From DASCQC01 sp036012865 (GTDB taxonomy: Bacteria; Pseudomonadota; Gammaproteobacteria; Comchoanobacterales; Comchoanobacteraceae): a stretch of 64,000 bases of DNA. Position 1 is the stretch's first letter, and every line of letters begins with the position of its first letter. The translations under genes and the position numbers were made by a program. Below the pieces are notes generated by a model, which had not been told where the DNA came from, searched no databases, and saw only the letters and a program-made list of their open reading frames with translations. The DNA is taken from the NCBI GenBank assembly GCA_036012865.1, contig DASCQC010000025.1, positions 47,873-111,872 of the forward strand. The letters run 5' to 3'. This document shows, piece by piece, positions 8,684 through 17,172 of the stretch.

Positions 8684-9562
8684 ATGATAGATACCAGCGG
8701 AAACAATAGGGTGGAAATTATTGTGAGAATGGTTGTTAGTTTGTTAAGCATTGCATTGGCTCAAATAATTAGATGGGTTGTGTTATTGTCACCAATCGTT
8801 TGGTACGATGCCCTAAAAGTATACCCGTGGAATCTTTTTTATCTGTCCTCTAAAGATGTTTTTAAAGATAAAAGTTTTCTAGATTGTTTGAAGGCTTTTC
8901 CTAAATTTGTTTATCTCATATATTTTCTGGAAAAATCACAATTAGTATACCTTCTACAGAAGAATAGACTGTTATTTCTCAACTTTGATCGGGTTGAGGT
9001 CAGGAATGATTTACGTGAGGGCAATATAAAAGCAGTGATGAATTCGTTAGATAACAATGCCGTTAAGAATGCTCCTAATAATGTGAAAATTAGCGGTGTA
9101 GCACCGGCTCTTTTTCGTCCAACCCGATCTGATAGTTTTACCCATGCAGCTCATGCGAATGATAGAAGAGGAAGTATTCCTTCCTCTTCAATTTTTTTAA
9201 ACGCTAAACTTGTTGCGGTAGGAGGGCTTAGAGAACTTCTTACTGATGCTTCGATGAAGAAGGCACTACAATGGTTAAGTTTGCATGAGGTTAATAATAC
9301 AGAATGGTCTGGGTTTTTTAAAAAATTTTCCTCGTATTCAGCGAGTGTTCGAGCGGCTTGGATCGACATGTATGTCAATTCTGATGATAAAGGTTTTCAT
9401 GAGTATTTGCTGCATAAAGTCTTAAGTAATGAGTGTGCTCCTTATAATAATAGACCATTTAATGATGTTCAGAATAGCTTAATCAGTGACTATCTTCGAA
9501 TAAACGACGAGCCACATACTATGAATCCTCCTCATCAGCCAGCTGTAATTTTAGTTCACTAA
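8684..9562 (+). CDS. Hypothetical membrane-anchored protein
   Basis: Unrecognised. ATG 8684 is preferred because AGGGA stands seven bases upstream; the frame is open from 8591 but that start has no ribosome site and overlaps the likely promoter. The 292-residue product has one strongly hydrophobic segment at about residues 15-40 (VSLLSIALAQIIRWVVLLSPIVW) and possibly a second short one near residue 75. The rest is soluble: a polar stretch (about 105-160), then a helical C-terminal part with SMKKALQWLSLHEV. Flanked upstream by 260 non-coding bases and downstream by the tRNA-Arg promoter, so it is likely a single-gene transcript. Confidence 0.6.
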   Translation: MIDTSGNNRVEIIVRMVVSLLSIALAQIIRWVVLLSPIVWYDALKVYPWNLFYLSSKDVFKDKSFLDCLKAFPKFVYLIYFLEKSQLVYLLQKNRLLFLNFDRVEVRNDLREGNIKAVMNSLDNNAVKNAPNNVKISGVAPALFRPTRSDSFTHAAHANDRRGSIPSSSIFLNAKLVAVGGLRELLTDASMKKALQWLSLHEVNNTEWSGFFKKFSSYSASVRAAWIDMYVNSDDKGFHEYLLHKVLSNECAPYNNRPFNDVQNSLISDYLRINDEPHTMNPPHQPAVILVH

Positions 9563-9650
9563 TTTTATGTGCTCATCGATTATTTTTTGGCTGTGGGGTA
9601 TGTTGTTTTTAGCATTAAACAATTAATTTTAAGAAAATTGTGCGATTTTG

Positions 9651-9679
9651 TTGATAAATGAAATAGACGTCGTTAGTAT
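9651..9679 (+). promoter_or_regulatory. Promoter of tRNA-Arg
   Basis: TTGATA (9651-9656) and TAGTAT (9674-9679) are separated by exactly 17 bases, and the mature tRNA begins 11 bases after the -10 box. A sigma-70-type promoter. Confidence 0.6.
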
Positions 9680-9689
9680 TAGGTTAGTT

Positions 9690-9763
9690 GCGCCTGTAGC
9701 TCAGCTGGATAGAGTATCTGGCTTCGAACCAGACGGTCGGGGGTTCGAATCCCTCCGGGCGCG
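9690..9763 (+). tRNA. tRNA-Arg (anticodon UCG)
   Basis: Cloverleaf folds by eye: acceptor stem GCGCCTG with CGGGCGC (one G-U), D arm GCTC...GAGT, anticodon stem TCTGG/CCAGA around loop CTTCGAA (anticodon 9724-9726 = TCG), T arm with loop TTCGAAT. Discriminator G at 9763. CCA is not encoded; TTTT follows. UCG reads CGA and, by wobble, CGG or other CGN codons. Confidence 0.95.
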
Positions 9764-9778
9764 TTTTAGGAGAATATT

Positions 9779-10168
9779 ATGATAAGTTTATTGTTGGTTT
9801 CTATGGGGTTGGTTTTTACAACTAGCCTAGGTATTGATGCAGGTAACAGGGTTGAACGTAGTGCACAGAAAGTCTCTCAAGAATTGACCACTAAAGTGGA
9901 TCAAATTCGTTTAGGTGCGGGTGAGATTCAAAAGGATGCTGGGATAGCTAAGAGAACTATTTCAAAAGAGATAACCAAGCAGTCCATTGCCCTTAGAAAA
10001 ATGGTTAGAGGAAAGGTTGCAGCATCTGAGAAAAGAGGTAGAATGATTAGAAGTACTATCAGGCAAGCTTCTGATAAAACGACAGATCAATTGTATAGGG
10101 TTTCTCAGGGTGCAGATAATCAGTTCAATCATTTTGTTGAAAAACTTAGTTATCTAAGGCTTCGTTAA
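9779..10168 (+). CDS. Small exported helical protein
   Basis: Unrecognised 129-residue protein. It starts 15 bases after the tRNA-Arg 3' end with AGGAGA five bases before the ATG, so it is probably made from a tRNA-mRNA read-through transcript. Residues 1-20 are hydrophobic (ISLLLVSMGLVFTTSLG), a signal peptide or anchor. The rest is a charged, almost loop-free helix region (about 24-120) rich in Lys, Arg, Glu and Gln, with coiled-coil or phasin/apolipoprotein-like spacing. It is likely periplasmic. No enzymatic motif is visible. Confidence 0.7.
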   Translation: MISLLLVSMGLVFTTSLGIDAGNRVERSAQKVSQELTTKVDQIRLGAGEIQKDAGIAKRTISKEITKQSIALRKMVRGKVAASEKRGRMIRSTIRQASDKTTDQLYRVSQGADNQFNHFVEKLSYLRLR

Positions 10169-10178
10169 AACTCTTAAT

Positions 10179-10511
10179 TTATTCGCTATCTTCTTTAAGG
10201 TATGCCTTCTTTTCTAGGACATCTTTCCACTCATCTGCATCGCTTGGTGGGGGCTTTTGAATATTGATAACAGGCCATTTTTGTGATAATTTGGCATTAA
10301 TTTCTGTGAATTCTTGTTGTTTTTCAGGCAAGTCATCTTCTGCATAGATGGCATCAACAGGGCATTCAGAGACGCATAGATTACAGTCAATACACTCCTC
10401 AGGATCAATAACAAGCATGTTGGGACCTTCGTGAAAGCAATCGACAGGACAAACTTCAACACAGTCTGTATATTTACATCGTATGCATCGTTCCGTTACT
10501 ACGTAAGTCAT
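10179..10511 (-). CDS. fdxA: Ferredoxin, 7Fe-8S type
   Basis: Electron carrier with one [3Fe-4S] and one [4Fe-4S] cluster. 110 residues, in line with the FdxA/Azotobacter FdI family. N-terminus MTYVVTERCIRCKYTDCVEVCPVDC carries the first cysteine set (first cluster pattern C-x7-C-x3-CP after Cys 9), and CIDCNLCVSECPVDAI (about 40-55) carries the second CxxCxxCxxxCP. The long C-terminal tail (about 60-110) is typical of this family rather than of 2[4Fe-4S] ferredoxins. A good promoter lies upstream (10535-10563). Convergent with the small exported protein, 10 bases away. Confidence 0.95.
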   Translation of the reverse strand: MTYVVTERCIRCKYTDCVEVCPVDCFHEGPNMLVIDPEECIDCNLCVSECPVDAIYAEDDLPEKQQEFTEINAKLSQKWPVINIQKPPPSDADEWKDVLEKKAYLKEDSE

Positions 10512-10534
10512 CCTTTTCCTCTTTTAAAATTAGA

Positions 10535-10563
10535 ATTGTACCTTAGAAAATTTATTTTATCAA
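10535..10563 (-). promoter_or_regulatory. Promoter of fdxA
   Basis: On the - strand TTGATA (10558-10563) and TACAAT (10535-10540) are 17 bases apart, followed by GAGG and AGG ribosome-site sequence before the ATG at 10511. The rest of the 10564-10785 interval up to the BolA gene is AT-rich and shows no gene that I can support. Confidence 0.6.
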
Positions 10564-10785
10564 AATATAAGAGGTTTTTTGACCAAGTGTTCGATATTGT
10601 TCATGGTTCTTTTATGTTATTGATGTTGGTTAACAATAATTTATCATGCCAAACAACAGTTCATTTTAATTTTGTTTTTGCCAAGTTTATATTAATAAAG
10701 TTTTTTGATGCACGGATTTAAAAAAAATAATTGATTATTTTTCATTGGTGTGAGAAAATGGTGTCAGTTGATATCAGGGGTTACG

Positions 10786-11013
10786 TTGGACTGCCAAACA
10801 ATACAAAAACGGATTGAACAAGCCTTGCCTGAATCAAAGGCTATCGTTCAATCAAATGATAATGTGCATTTCGAGGCAACGGTTTATTATACTGGTTTTG
10901 AAGGCCATAGTCGTATTAACCAACATCGCATGGTTTACCAAGCCTTAGGTGATGATATGGGCAGAGCTATTCACGCTTTAGTTTTAGTTACCAAAGTTAA
11001 AAAAGAGGATTAA
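10786..11013 (+). CDS. BolA family protein
   Basis: BolA-type partner of monothiol glutaredoxins in iron-sulfur cluster handling. TTG 10786 is preferred (AGGGG five bases upstream) and gives 75 residues, the family's usual size; an in-frame GTG at 10750 would add 12 unconserved residues without a ribosome site. The class II KH-like signature is visible: FEATVYYTGFEGHSRINQHRMVYQALGDDMGRAIHALVL, where the HR and final His (IHAL) are the conserved ligands of the BolA-Grx cluster. It resembles the short IbaG/YrbA branch in size. The next gene, one base away, is the Grx4 homolog, which supports the function. Confidence 0.88.
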   Translation: MDCQTIQKRIEQALPESKAIVQSNDNVHFEATVYYTGFEGHSRINQHRMVYQALGDDMGRAIHALVLVTKVKKED

Positions 11014-11014
11014 C

Positions 11015-11335
11015 ATGAAAATAGATGAAATATTGACTGAACAAATCTTAAAAAATGATGTTGTTTTATATATGAAAGGTACACCCAGTATGCCTCAGTG
11101 CGGGTTTTCTTCCCGTGTTGCTTCAGTTCTTAAACACCTCAATGTTGAGTTTACCTCGATCAATGTGTTAGATGACCCTGAAATTAGAGAAGGCATTAAA
11201 CAATATAGTCAATGGCCAACCATTCCTCAATTGTACGTCAAAGGTGAATTTATTGGTGGCAGTGATATTGTGACTGAAATGTTTCACAGTGGAGAACTTT
11301 TACAACTTCTTAAAGATAAAGCTATTGTTTCTTAG
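11015..11335 (+). CDS. grxD: Monothiol glutaredoxin, Grx4 type
   Basis: Binds and transfers a [2Fe-2S] cluster with glutathione and BolA. 106 residues. The monothiol active site CGFS is at about residues 29-32 within MPQCGFSSRV, preceded by the GSH-contact Lys in YMKGTP; WPTIPQLYV (cis-Pro, about 67-75) and GGSDIV (about 81-86) complete the GSH site. It follows the BolA gene with a one-base gap, forming a two-gene module. It ends immediately next to the convergent gene at 11336. Confidence 0.95.
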   Translation: MKIDEILTEQILKNDVVLYMKGTPSMPQCGFSSRVASVLKHLNVEFTSINVLDDPEIREGIKQYSQWPTIPQLYVKGEFIGGSDIVTEMFHSGELLQLLKDKAIVS

Positions 11336-11530
11336 TTAAAAGTCTTCCCATATCTTATGATTTGGCTCAATGGGTTGAGCTTTATCCCTGAGTTGATGTA
11401 TCTTTTCATGTTTTTTTATTTCAGCCTCTTGTGATTTTGATATAGGTCGGTTCTTGCGAAATGTTTCAAGCGCTTTATCAATAGGGCTTCGATAACGTTT
11501 TTTGATTGTAACGAATAATTTATGTAACAT
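11336..11530 (-). CDS. Small conserved-type protein of unknown function
   Basis: 64 residues, highly charged and helical, with no membrane segment: a basic N-terminus (LHKLFVTIKKRYRSPIDKALETF) followed by SKSQEAEIKKHEKIHQLRD. A GAGGT ribosome site five bases before the ATG supports expression. The layout recalls the small CBU_0585-type proteins annotated in Coxiella and Legionella (a short peptide with a SxSQ-AEI-K-x-I-xxLRD pattern), but that is from memory and needs a search. It is convergent with grxD with no space between the stop codons. Confidence 0.6.
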   Translation of the reverse strand: MLHKLFVTIKKRYRSPIDKALETFRKNRPISKSQEAEIKKHEKIHQLRDKAQPIEPNHKIWEDF

Positions 11531-11648
11531 GTGAACCTCAATCTTTGTCCTATCATAAAAGGCTTTAGGGTTATTGTAAACGATTTATCAGTCTAATCAT
11601 TGGCTAAATGTCGATTATTGTGTATCTTATCCCCTGGAGGGAGTGGCT

Positions 11649-14600
11649 ATGACAAAGCTTAATACTAGGTGGATTGATTATCAAACTTTGCGTTCAGATG
11701 AGGGACTGCAGGTATTGGACTCTAAATTTGAAGAATACCTCCATGCGATTAACCCCTCATTGCTCGATCAGTTACAAGGTTATCAACAACAACCTGACTA
11801 TTCTGCAGACAGTGTTTTATCATTGGCTCCTTACTTAGATGATTTTATAGCTAAGCTATTTAATATAGAAAATGAAGTTGAGGCCTTACAACAGACTTAT
11901 CTTCAGGAACATCCCATTGCCAAGTTTAAGAAAGAATTGGTGCTTAAGCGGGCAAGAAGACTGATGACTAAAATGGATGGAGCTCCCAGTCAACAATCCT
12001 TAGATGTTTGGATTGAATCGTTTATCTCTAAAAACTGTCTTGATCACGAATTAACAATAGCAATGCAAGCGGTTAAGTGGATAGATAGTAATCATGAGGA
12101 AAATTTAGAAAAGTTAAGTTATTGGGCTTCTTATCAATTACTAGCTTCAAAAGAAAAACAATTAAAATGGGTTAGTTTTAATATTCCACAACGCCACAAC
12201 CCAGAGGGATGGGTCGAATATAAAAATGATCAAGGGCTACTCAAAGGGGTTACTCAACGTCTTAGGCAGGGATTTTCTTTGACAGACCAACGGATGGATG
12301 CTCGTTCTGTTGCCAATGAAATACATTATTGTGTGTACTGTCACAGCAAAGAAGGTGACTTTTGTAGAACAGGTTTTCCTGTGAAAAAATCAGAACCCCC
12401 TCAAGGGTTAAAGACAGATGCTCATGGGCGTGTTTTAACAGGGTGTCCCTTGGATGAAAAAATTTCAGAAATGAATATTCTCAAAAGAGAGGGCTTAGCC
12501 ATTGCTTCATTGGCCGTTATTATGATTGATAATCCAATGTGTGCTGCAACTGGGCATAGAATTTGTAATGATTGTATGAAGTCTTGTATTTATCAAAAAC
12601 AAGACCCTGTGAATATTCCTCAAGTTGAAACCAAGGTGCTAACGGATGTATTGGCATTGCCTTGGGGGGTTGAAATCTATGCATTACTGATGAGGTGGTT
12701 GCCATTAAGACTGTCTCAACCTAAACCAAAACCTAAAATAGATAAGAATGTTTGTGTTATGGGAATGGGACCAGCAGGGTTTACTTTGGCGTATTATTTA
12801 TTAATGGAAGGGTGCAGTGTTGTCGGTATGGATGGCCTTAAAGTAGAGCCTTTACCTCAACAATGGGTAGATGAACCTATTCAAGATTATCAACAGTTAT
12901 GGAAGGATTTAGATCAACGAAGCATTGTTGGTTTTGGAGGCGTTGCTGAATATGGTATCACGGCAAGATGGGATAAGAACTTTCTAACATTAATTTATCT
13001 GGGCCTACTTCGTTGGGATCGTTTTCGAGTTTATGGAGGCGTTAGGTTTGGAGGGACTGTTACTGTTGAAAGCATTCAGAAGATGGGATTTGATCATTTG
13101 TCTTTAGCGGTGGGCGCAGGGTTGCCTAATGCTATCAATATTCCGGGTTCTATGGCGCCTGGTATGATGCAGGCTAATGATTTTCTTATGAATCTTCAGC
13201 TTACAGGGGCGGTTAGATCTGACAGCATGATCCCACTTCAGGTGAATTTGCCTGCAGTAGTGATTGGAGGGGGGTTAACAGGTGTTGATGCAGCAACAGA
13301 GGTTCAGGCTTATTATGTAGAGATGGTAAAAAGAGTATACCGCCGTTATCAGTCCATGGACATGCCTGAGAAAGAAAAGAACTTTTGGGCTCAGTTTGAT
13401 GAAAAGGATCGTCGACAGATTAAGACTTGGGTTGAACACGGTCATCGTATTTGTCAAAGTGAGGGGTCAGGTGAATCTATTCAGGACTGCATCGATTCAT
13501 GGGGTGGTGTAACGATTGTTTATCGTCGACGCCTTCAAGAATCTCCTGCTTATCGCTTGAATCCAGAAGAATTGGAAGAAGCCTTAAAAGAGGGGGTTAA
13601 TTATCTAGAAAATCATTCACCTAAAGCTCTTGAACTCAATGAATTTGGCGAGGTTGCAGCCTTACAAGTGGTCAATCATCAGGGGGTTGAAAAAAATATC
13701 AAGGCTTCTACAGTTTTAGTGGCCACAGGAGCGAAGCCCAATGTGGCTTATTCGTTTGAGCACCAGGGAACTTTTATCAAGCAAAATGGGTATTACCTGC
13801 CGCATGTATGTCAAGATAATACGTTAACGACCATGGTGGATGTTGACCATTGTAAACAGGGGCCGGTTGGGGTCTTTACCAATTATAGTAAGAAGGGTTT
13901 TAAGGTAAGCTTTTTAGGCGATGCGCATGCTGTTTATCATGGCAGTGTGGTGAAAGCTATCGCCTCGGCTAAAAATCATTATTTAGATATCGTTGCCTCT
14001 TTACCTAGACAAACTTCACATGAGACACAAGGTCTTTTAACTCAATTGGATGATATGTTTAATATTGTTTTAATTGCTAATCAACCTTTTGTTGATAATT
14101 TGCGTAGTTTGCGTTGTAAAATACCGCATGCCAAGCATAATTTTTTACCAGGACAGTTTTATCGCATACAACCTTTTGAATTTGATGCTCCACAGGGTAG
14201 ATCTTTTGAGTCATTAAGTGTTTGGGTGTTGAATGTTGATGAAGAAGCTCAAGAAATGGTCTTTGTTGTTCCGCAAGTCTCAGCGGCAGAACAAGCGGTT
14301 AAATTTTGGGAGGAAGGCAGCAAGTTAGCTGTGATGGGACCTACAGGGGTTCGCTTTAAGATTCCTCAAACCCCGGGTAAAATTTTACTTATGGTGGATG
14401 CTTTCTCGGTTCATAAAGTCATGCACCTTGCCCAATGTATGCATGATGCAAAGCATGAGGTTTACGTTGTTTCTACAGAAAGTTTAAACCAAGGTGTTCT
14501 GGATATCTTAGAACCTTTTGTTAAGGAAGTAGTCATAACTAACAGCGTTGAGGATGCCTTATTAGTCGTGTCTCAAAAAGATATTTTTCGCACTGTTGCG

Positions 14601-14927
14601 TATGTCTATTTATGTGCTTATGGAGAAACCATCAAACTTCTAGGTCAACAACAAAAAAGATTACGATCATGCCTTGCTCCTAACTGTGAAATTAAAGCAT
14701 CAGTTCATGGGCCTATGCAATGTATGTTAAAAGGGATTTGTGCTCAATGTGTTCAGTGGCAGTTAGACCCGGAAACAGGGCAAAGAACCAAAGCTGTTTT
14801 TGCCTGTTCATGGCAAGATCAACCCATTGAGTTAGTTGATTGGCAGCACTACACTGAACGTTTAAAATTAGGTAAATCTTTGGATAATTTTAATCAGTTC
14901 TATCGAAAATGGGTCTTAGAGAATTAA
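11649..14927 (+). CDS. GltD-like FAD/NAD(P) oxidoreductase with Fe-S and PyrK-like regions
   Basis: A 1092-residue flavoprotein. ATG 11649 is chosen because GGAGG (11636-11640) is eight bases upstream; GTG 11643 is too close. Residues 1-225 are an orphan helical domain. Residues about 228-345 carry cysteines as in the Fe-S domain of GltD-type proteins (CVYCHSKEGDFC, GCPLDEKISEMN, ICNDCMKSC). The FAD glycine loop VMGMGPAGFTLAYYL is at about 369 and the NAD(P) loop VVIGGGLTGVDAATEV at about 536. After about residue 815 comes an FNR/PyrK-like module ending with a cysteine group, CMLKGICAQC, at about 1024-1033, like the [2Fe-2S] site of dihydroorotate dehydrogenase electron-transfer subunits. Substrate unknown; it is not a simple glutamate synthase small subunit. 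Confidence 0.82.
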   Translation: MTKLNTRWIDYQTLRSDEGLQVLDSKFEEYLHAINPSLLDQLQGYQQQPDYSADSVLSLAPYLDDFIAKLFNIENEVEALQQTYLQEHPIAKFKKELVLKRARRLMTKMDGAPSQQSLDVWIESFISKNCLDHELTIAMQAVKWIDSNHEENLEKLSYWASYQLLASKEKQLKWVSFNIPQRHNPEGWVEYKNDQGLLKGVTQRLRQGFSLTDQRMDARSVANEIHYCVYCHSKEGDFCRTGFPVKKSEPPQGLKTDAHGRVLTGCPLDEKISEMNILKREGLAIASLAVIMIDNPMCAATGHRICNDCMKSCIYQKQDPVNIPQVETKVLTDVLALPWGVEIYALLMRWLPLRLSQPKPKPKIDKNVCVMGMGPAGFTLAYYLLMEGCSVVGMDGLKVEPLPQQWVDEPIQDYQQLWKDLDQRSIVGFGGVAEYGITARWDKNFLTLIYLGLLRWDRFRVYGGVRFGGTVTVESIQKMGFDHLSLAVGAGLPNAINIPGSMAPGMMQANDFLMNLQLTGAVRSDSMIPLQVNLPAVVIGGGLTGVDAATEVQAYYVEMVKRVYRRYQSMDMPEKEKNFWAQFDEKDRRQIKTWVEHGHRICQSEGSGESIQDCIDSWGGVTIVYRRRLQESPAYRLNPEELEEALKEGVNYLENHSPKALELNEFGEVAALQVVNHQGVEKNIKASTVLVATGAKPNVAYSFEHQGTFIKQNGYYLPHVCQDNTLTTMVDVDHCKQGPVGVFTNYSKKGFKVSFLGDAHAVYHGSVVKAIASAKNHYLDIVASLPRQTSHETQGLLTQLDDMFNIVLIANQPFVDNLRSLRCKIPHAKHNFLPGQFYRIQPFEFDAPQGRSFESLSVWVLNVDEEAQEMVFVVPQVSAAEQAVKFWEEGSKLAVMGPTGVRFKIPQTPGKILLMVDAFSVHKVMHLAQCMHDAKHEVYVVSTESLNQGVLDILEPFVKEVVITNSVEDALLVVSQKDIFRTVAYVYLCAYGETIKLLGQQQKRLRSCLAPNCEIKASVHGPMQCMLKGICAQCVQWQLDPETGQRTKAVFACSWQDQPIELVDWQHYTERLKLGKSLDNFNQFYRKWVLEN

Positions 14928-14970
14928 TCAATAATAGTGGAAAATCAAGGGTCAATTTGGAGGACGAATA

Positions 14971-17172
14971 ATGGATAAACATCACAAAGAGAACTGTCAT
15001 CATGCGGCGATGAATGGGCATTTAAAGGGCAGCGAGCAAAATCCCACTCCATCTGATGCGATCACTTATACTTGTCCCATGCACCCTGAAATTGAGCAAA
15101 ATCATCGAGGCAGTTGTTCTAAATGTGGCATGGCTTTGGATCCGAAAGGGGTGGTTGCTGAAGAAGATACAACTGAACTGAAGGAGATGACTCAACGTTT
15201 TTGGGTTAGTGCTCTTTTTTCAGGGCCTGTTTTATTGTTGGTTATGCTAGATCATTTGCCAGGAAAACCAGTGGAGGAAATGCTTTCAGCTGGGCAGTCG
15301 TTGTGGTTGCAATTTGCTCTTGCAACACCGGTCATGCTGTGGGCAGCACGACCTTTTTTTCAGCGTGCATGGGCATCGTTAGTAACCGCTCAGTTGAACA
15401 TGTTTACTTTGGTGGTTTTGAGCACTACGATTGCTTATGGGTACAGTCTTTTAGCTGCGGTTATTCCCGGGAGTTTTCCGGCGAATATGCGTATGGAAAA
15501 TGGTTTGGTTCCTGTCTATTTTGAAGCTGCAGCCGTTATTATTACTTTGGTGCTATTGGGCCAGATTATGGAATTACGCGCGCGTTCCCAGACCACTTCA
15601 GCCATTCGTTCGTTACTGAATTTATCACCCAAAACAGCTCATAAAATTCAAGAAGATGGGAGCGAAGAAAAGGTGAGTTTACATGCGGTACAAGAGGGTG
15701 ATCGCTTACGTATTCGTCCTGGGGAATCTATCCCAGTAGATGGTGTGATTGTTGAAGGTTCGAGCACGGTTGATGAATCTATGATGAGTGGTGAGGCATT
15801 GCCAGTCTTAAAAACAGTGAATGATAAGGTGATTGGGTCAACGTTGAATCAAACAGGAAGCCTGATCATGGTTGCTGAACATGTCGGGAATGATACGGTG
15901 TTGGCACATATGATTGATAGGGTTTCAAAAGCGCAACACAGCCGTGCACCCATCCAAAAAATGGCTGATGTTGTAGCAGGGTACTTTGTTCCGATTGTGA
16001 TTGTTGTGGCTGTTATGACTGCTATGGTTTGGGGGTTGTGGGGCCCAGAACCTCGTGTTTCTATGGCACTGATTAATGCTGTGGCAGTCTTGATTATTGC
16101 TTGCCCATGTGCACTAGGTCTGGCAACGCCTATGTCCATCATGGTTGCTACAGGAAGGGGGGCTAAGGCGGGTGTGTTGATAAAAGATGCTGAAAGTCTA
16201 GATTTGCTAGAGAAAGTTGATCTTTTGGTGGTGGACAAAACAGGTACGTTAACTGAAGGGAAACCAACCTTGACATCTATGCATATTTCCAAGAGTTACG
16301 ATAGAGATGAAGTGTTGCAATGGGTTGCAAGTTTGGAAAAACAAAGTGAACACCCTTTGGCTGCTGCGGTTGTTAATGCAGCTCAAGATAAAGGGTTGCG
16401 AGGGGTCAAAGTTGATGAGTTTTTATCGCATACAGGAACTGGGGTTACCGGTGTGATTAAGGGGAAACGCATTGCGCTTGGAAATGAGAAACTGATGCAG
16501 TCTTTAGGCATTGATAGCCAGCCACTTATAGAGGAAAGTTCAGTGCATCGAGACCAAGGAGAAACCATTATGTTTATTGCTATAGGTGATGATTTGGTTG
16601 GGTTTATTGGTTTGGCAGATCCGATTAAAAAAGAAACTCCACAGGCGCTTCATGATCTTAGAGCCTTAGGTCTTAGGTTGGTGATGTTGACGGGAGATAA
16701 TATTAAAACAGCTAGGGCCGTTGCTAAGCAACTTAATATCGATGAAATTAAAGCAGGAGTTTTGCCAGAGCATAAACATGAAGAAATCTTACGTTTTCAA
16801 CAGCAGAAGTTGAAGGTTGCCATGGCAGGTGATGGTATTAACGATGCTTTAGCCTTGACTGCAGCCAATGTTGGGGTAGCCATGGGAACTGGCACAGATG
16901 TTGCCATGCAAAGTGCACAAGTTACGCTAATAAAAGGTGATTTGCGAGCGTTGGTGAGAGCACGTAGGTTAAGTCAATTTACCATGAGAAATATACGACA
17001 AAATTTGTTTTTTGCTTTTGCCTACAATGTTGTTGCGATTCCCATTGCAGCAGGGGTGTTATACCCTTTGTGGGGCTGGTTATTAAACCCCGTTCTTGCA
17101 AGTTTAGCTATGGTCTTGAGTTCTGTTTCAGTGATTATCAATGCGCTTAGGTTGAGGAGAGTTACATTGTAA
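14971..17172 (+). CDS. copA: Copper-type P1B ATPase with HMBD domain
   Basis: Heavy-metal-exporting ATPase of the inner membrane, most like Cu(I) exporters. 733 residues. N-terminal His-rich leader, then a heavy-metal-binding domain TCPMHPEIEQ...CSKCGMALDP (about 34-57) instead of the usual GMTCxxC domains. Six to eight membrane helices; the metal-site helix carries CPCALG (about 378-383). TGES-equivalent MSGEALPV, phosphorylation loop DKTGTLTEG (about 423), SEHPLAAA (about 457) and GDGINDALAL (about 619) are intact. GGAGG stands upstream of the ATG. It begins 44 bases after the flavoprotein gene. No CueR or copper chaperone gene is beside it. Confidence 0.92.
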   Translation: MDKHHKENCHHAAMNGHLKGSEQNPTPSDAITYTCPMHPEIEQNHRGSCSKCGMALDPKGVVAEEDTTELKEMTQRFWVSALFSGPVLLLVMLDHLPGKPVEEMLSAGQSLWLQFALATPVMLWAARPFFQRAWASLVTAQLNMFTLVVLSTTIAYGYSLLAAVIPGSFPANMRMENGLVPVYFEAAAVIITLVLLGQIMELRARSQTTSAIRSLLNLSPKTAHKIQEDGSEEKVSLHAVQEGDRLRIRPGESIPVDGVIVEGSSTVDESMMSGEALPVLKTVNDKVIGSTLNQTGSLIMVAEHVGNDTVLAHMIDRVSKAQHSRAPIQKMADVVAGYFVPIVIVVAVMTAMVWGLWGPEPRVSMALINAVAVLIIACPCALGLATPMSIMVATGRGAKAGVLIKDAESLDLLEKVDLLVVDKTGTLTEGKPTLTSMHISKSYDRDEVLQWVASLEKQSEHPLAAAVVNAAQDKGLRGVKVDEFLSHTGTGVTGVIKGKRIALGNEKLMQSLGIDSQPLIEESSVHRDQGETIMFIAIGDDLVGFIGLADPIKKETPQALHDLRALGLRLVMLTGDNIKTARAVAKQLNIDEIKAGVLPEHKHEEILRFQQQKLKVAMAGDGINDALALTAANVGVAMGTGTDVAMQSAQVTLIKGDLRALVRARRLSQFTMRNIRQNLFFAFAYNVVAIPIAAGVLYPLWGWLLNPVLASLAMVLSSVSVIINALRLRRVTL

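Noticed and set aside
10431..10721. 96-codon frame between fdxA and the BolA gene
   Set aside because: It overlaps the antisense fdxA start and its promoter, is T-rich, and has no ribosome site or domain.
15303..16568. Several frames of 60-147 codons on both strands inside copA
   Set aside because: Shadows of a well-conserved gene with biased codon use.
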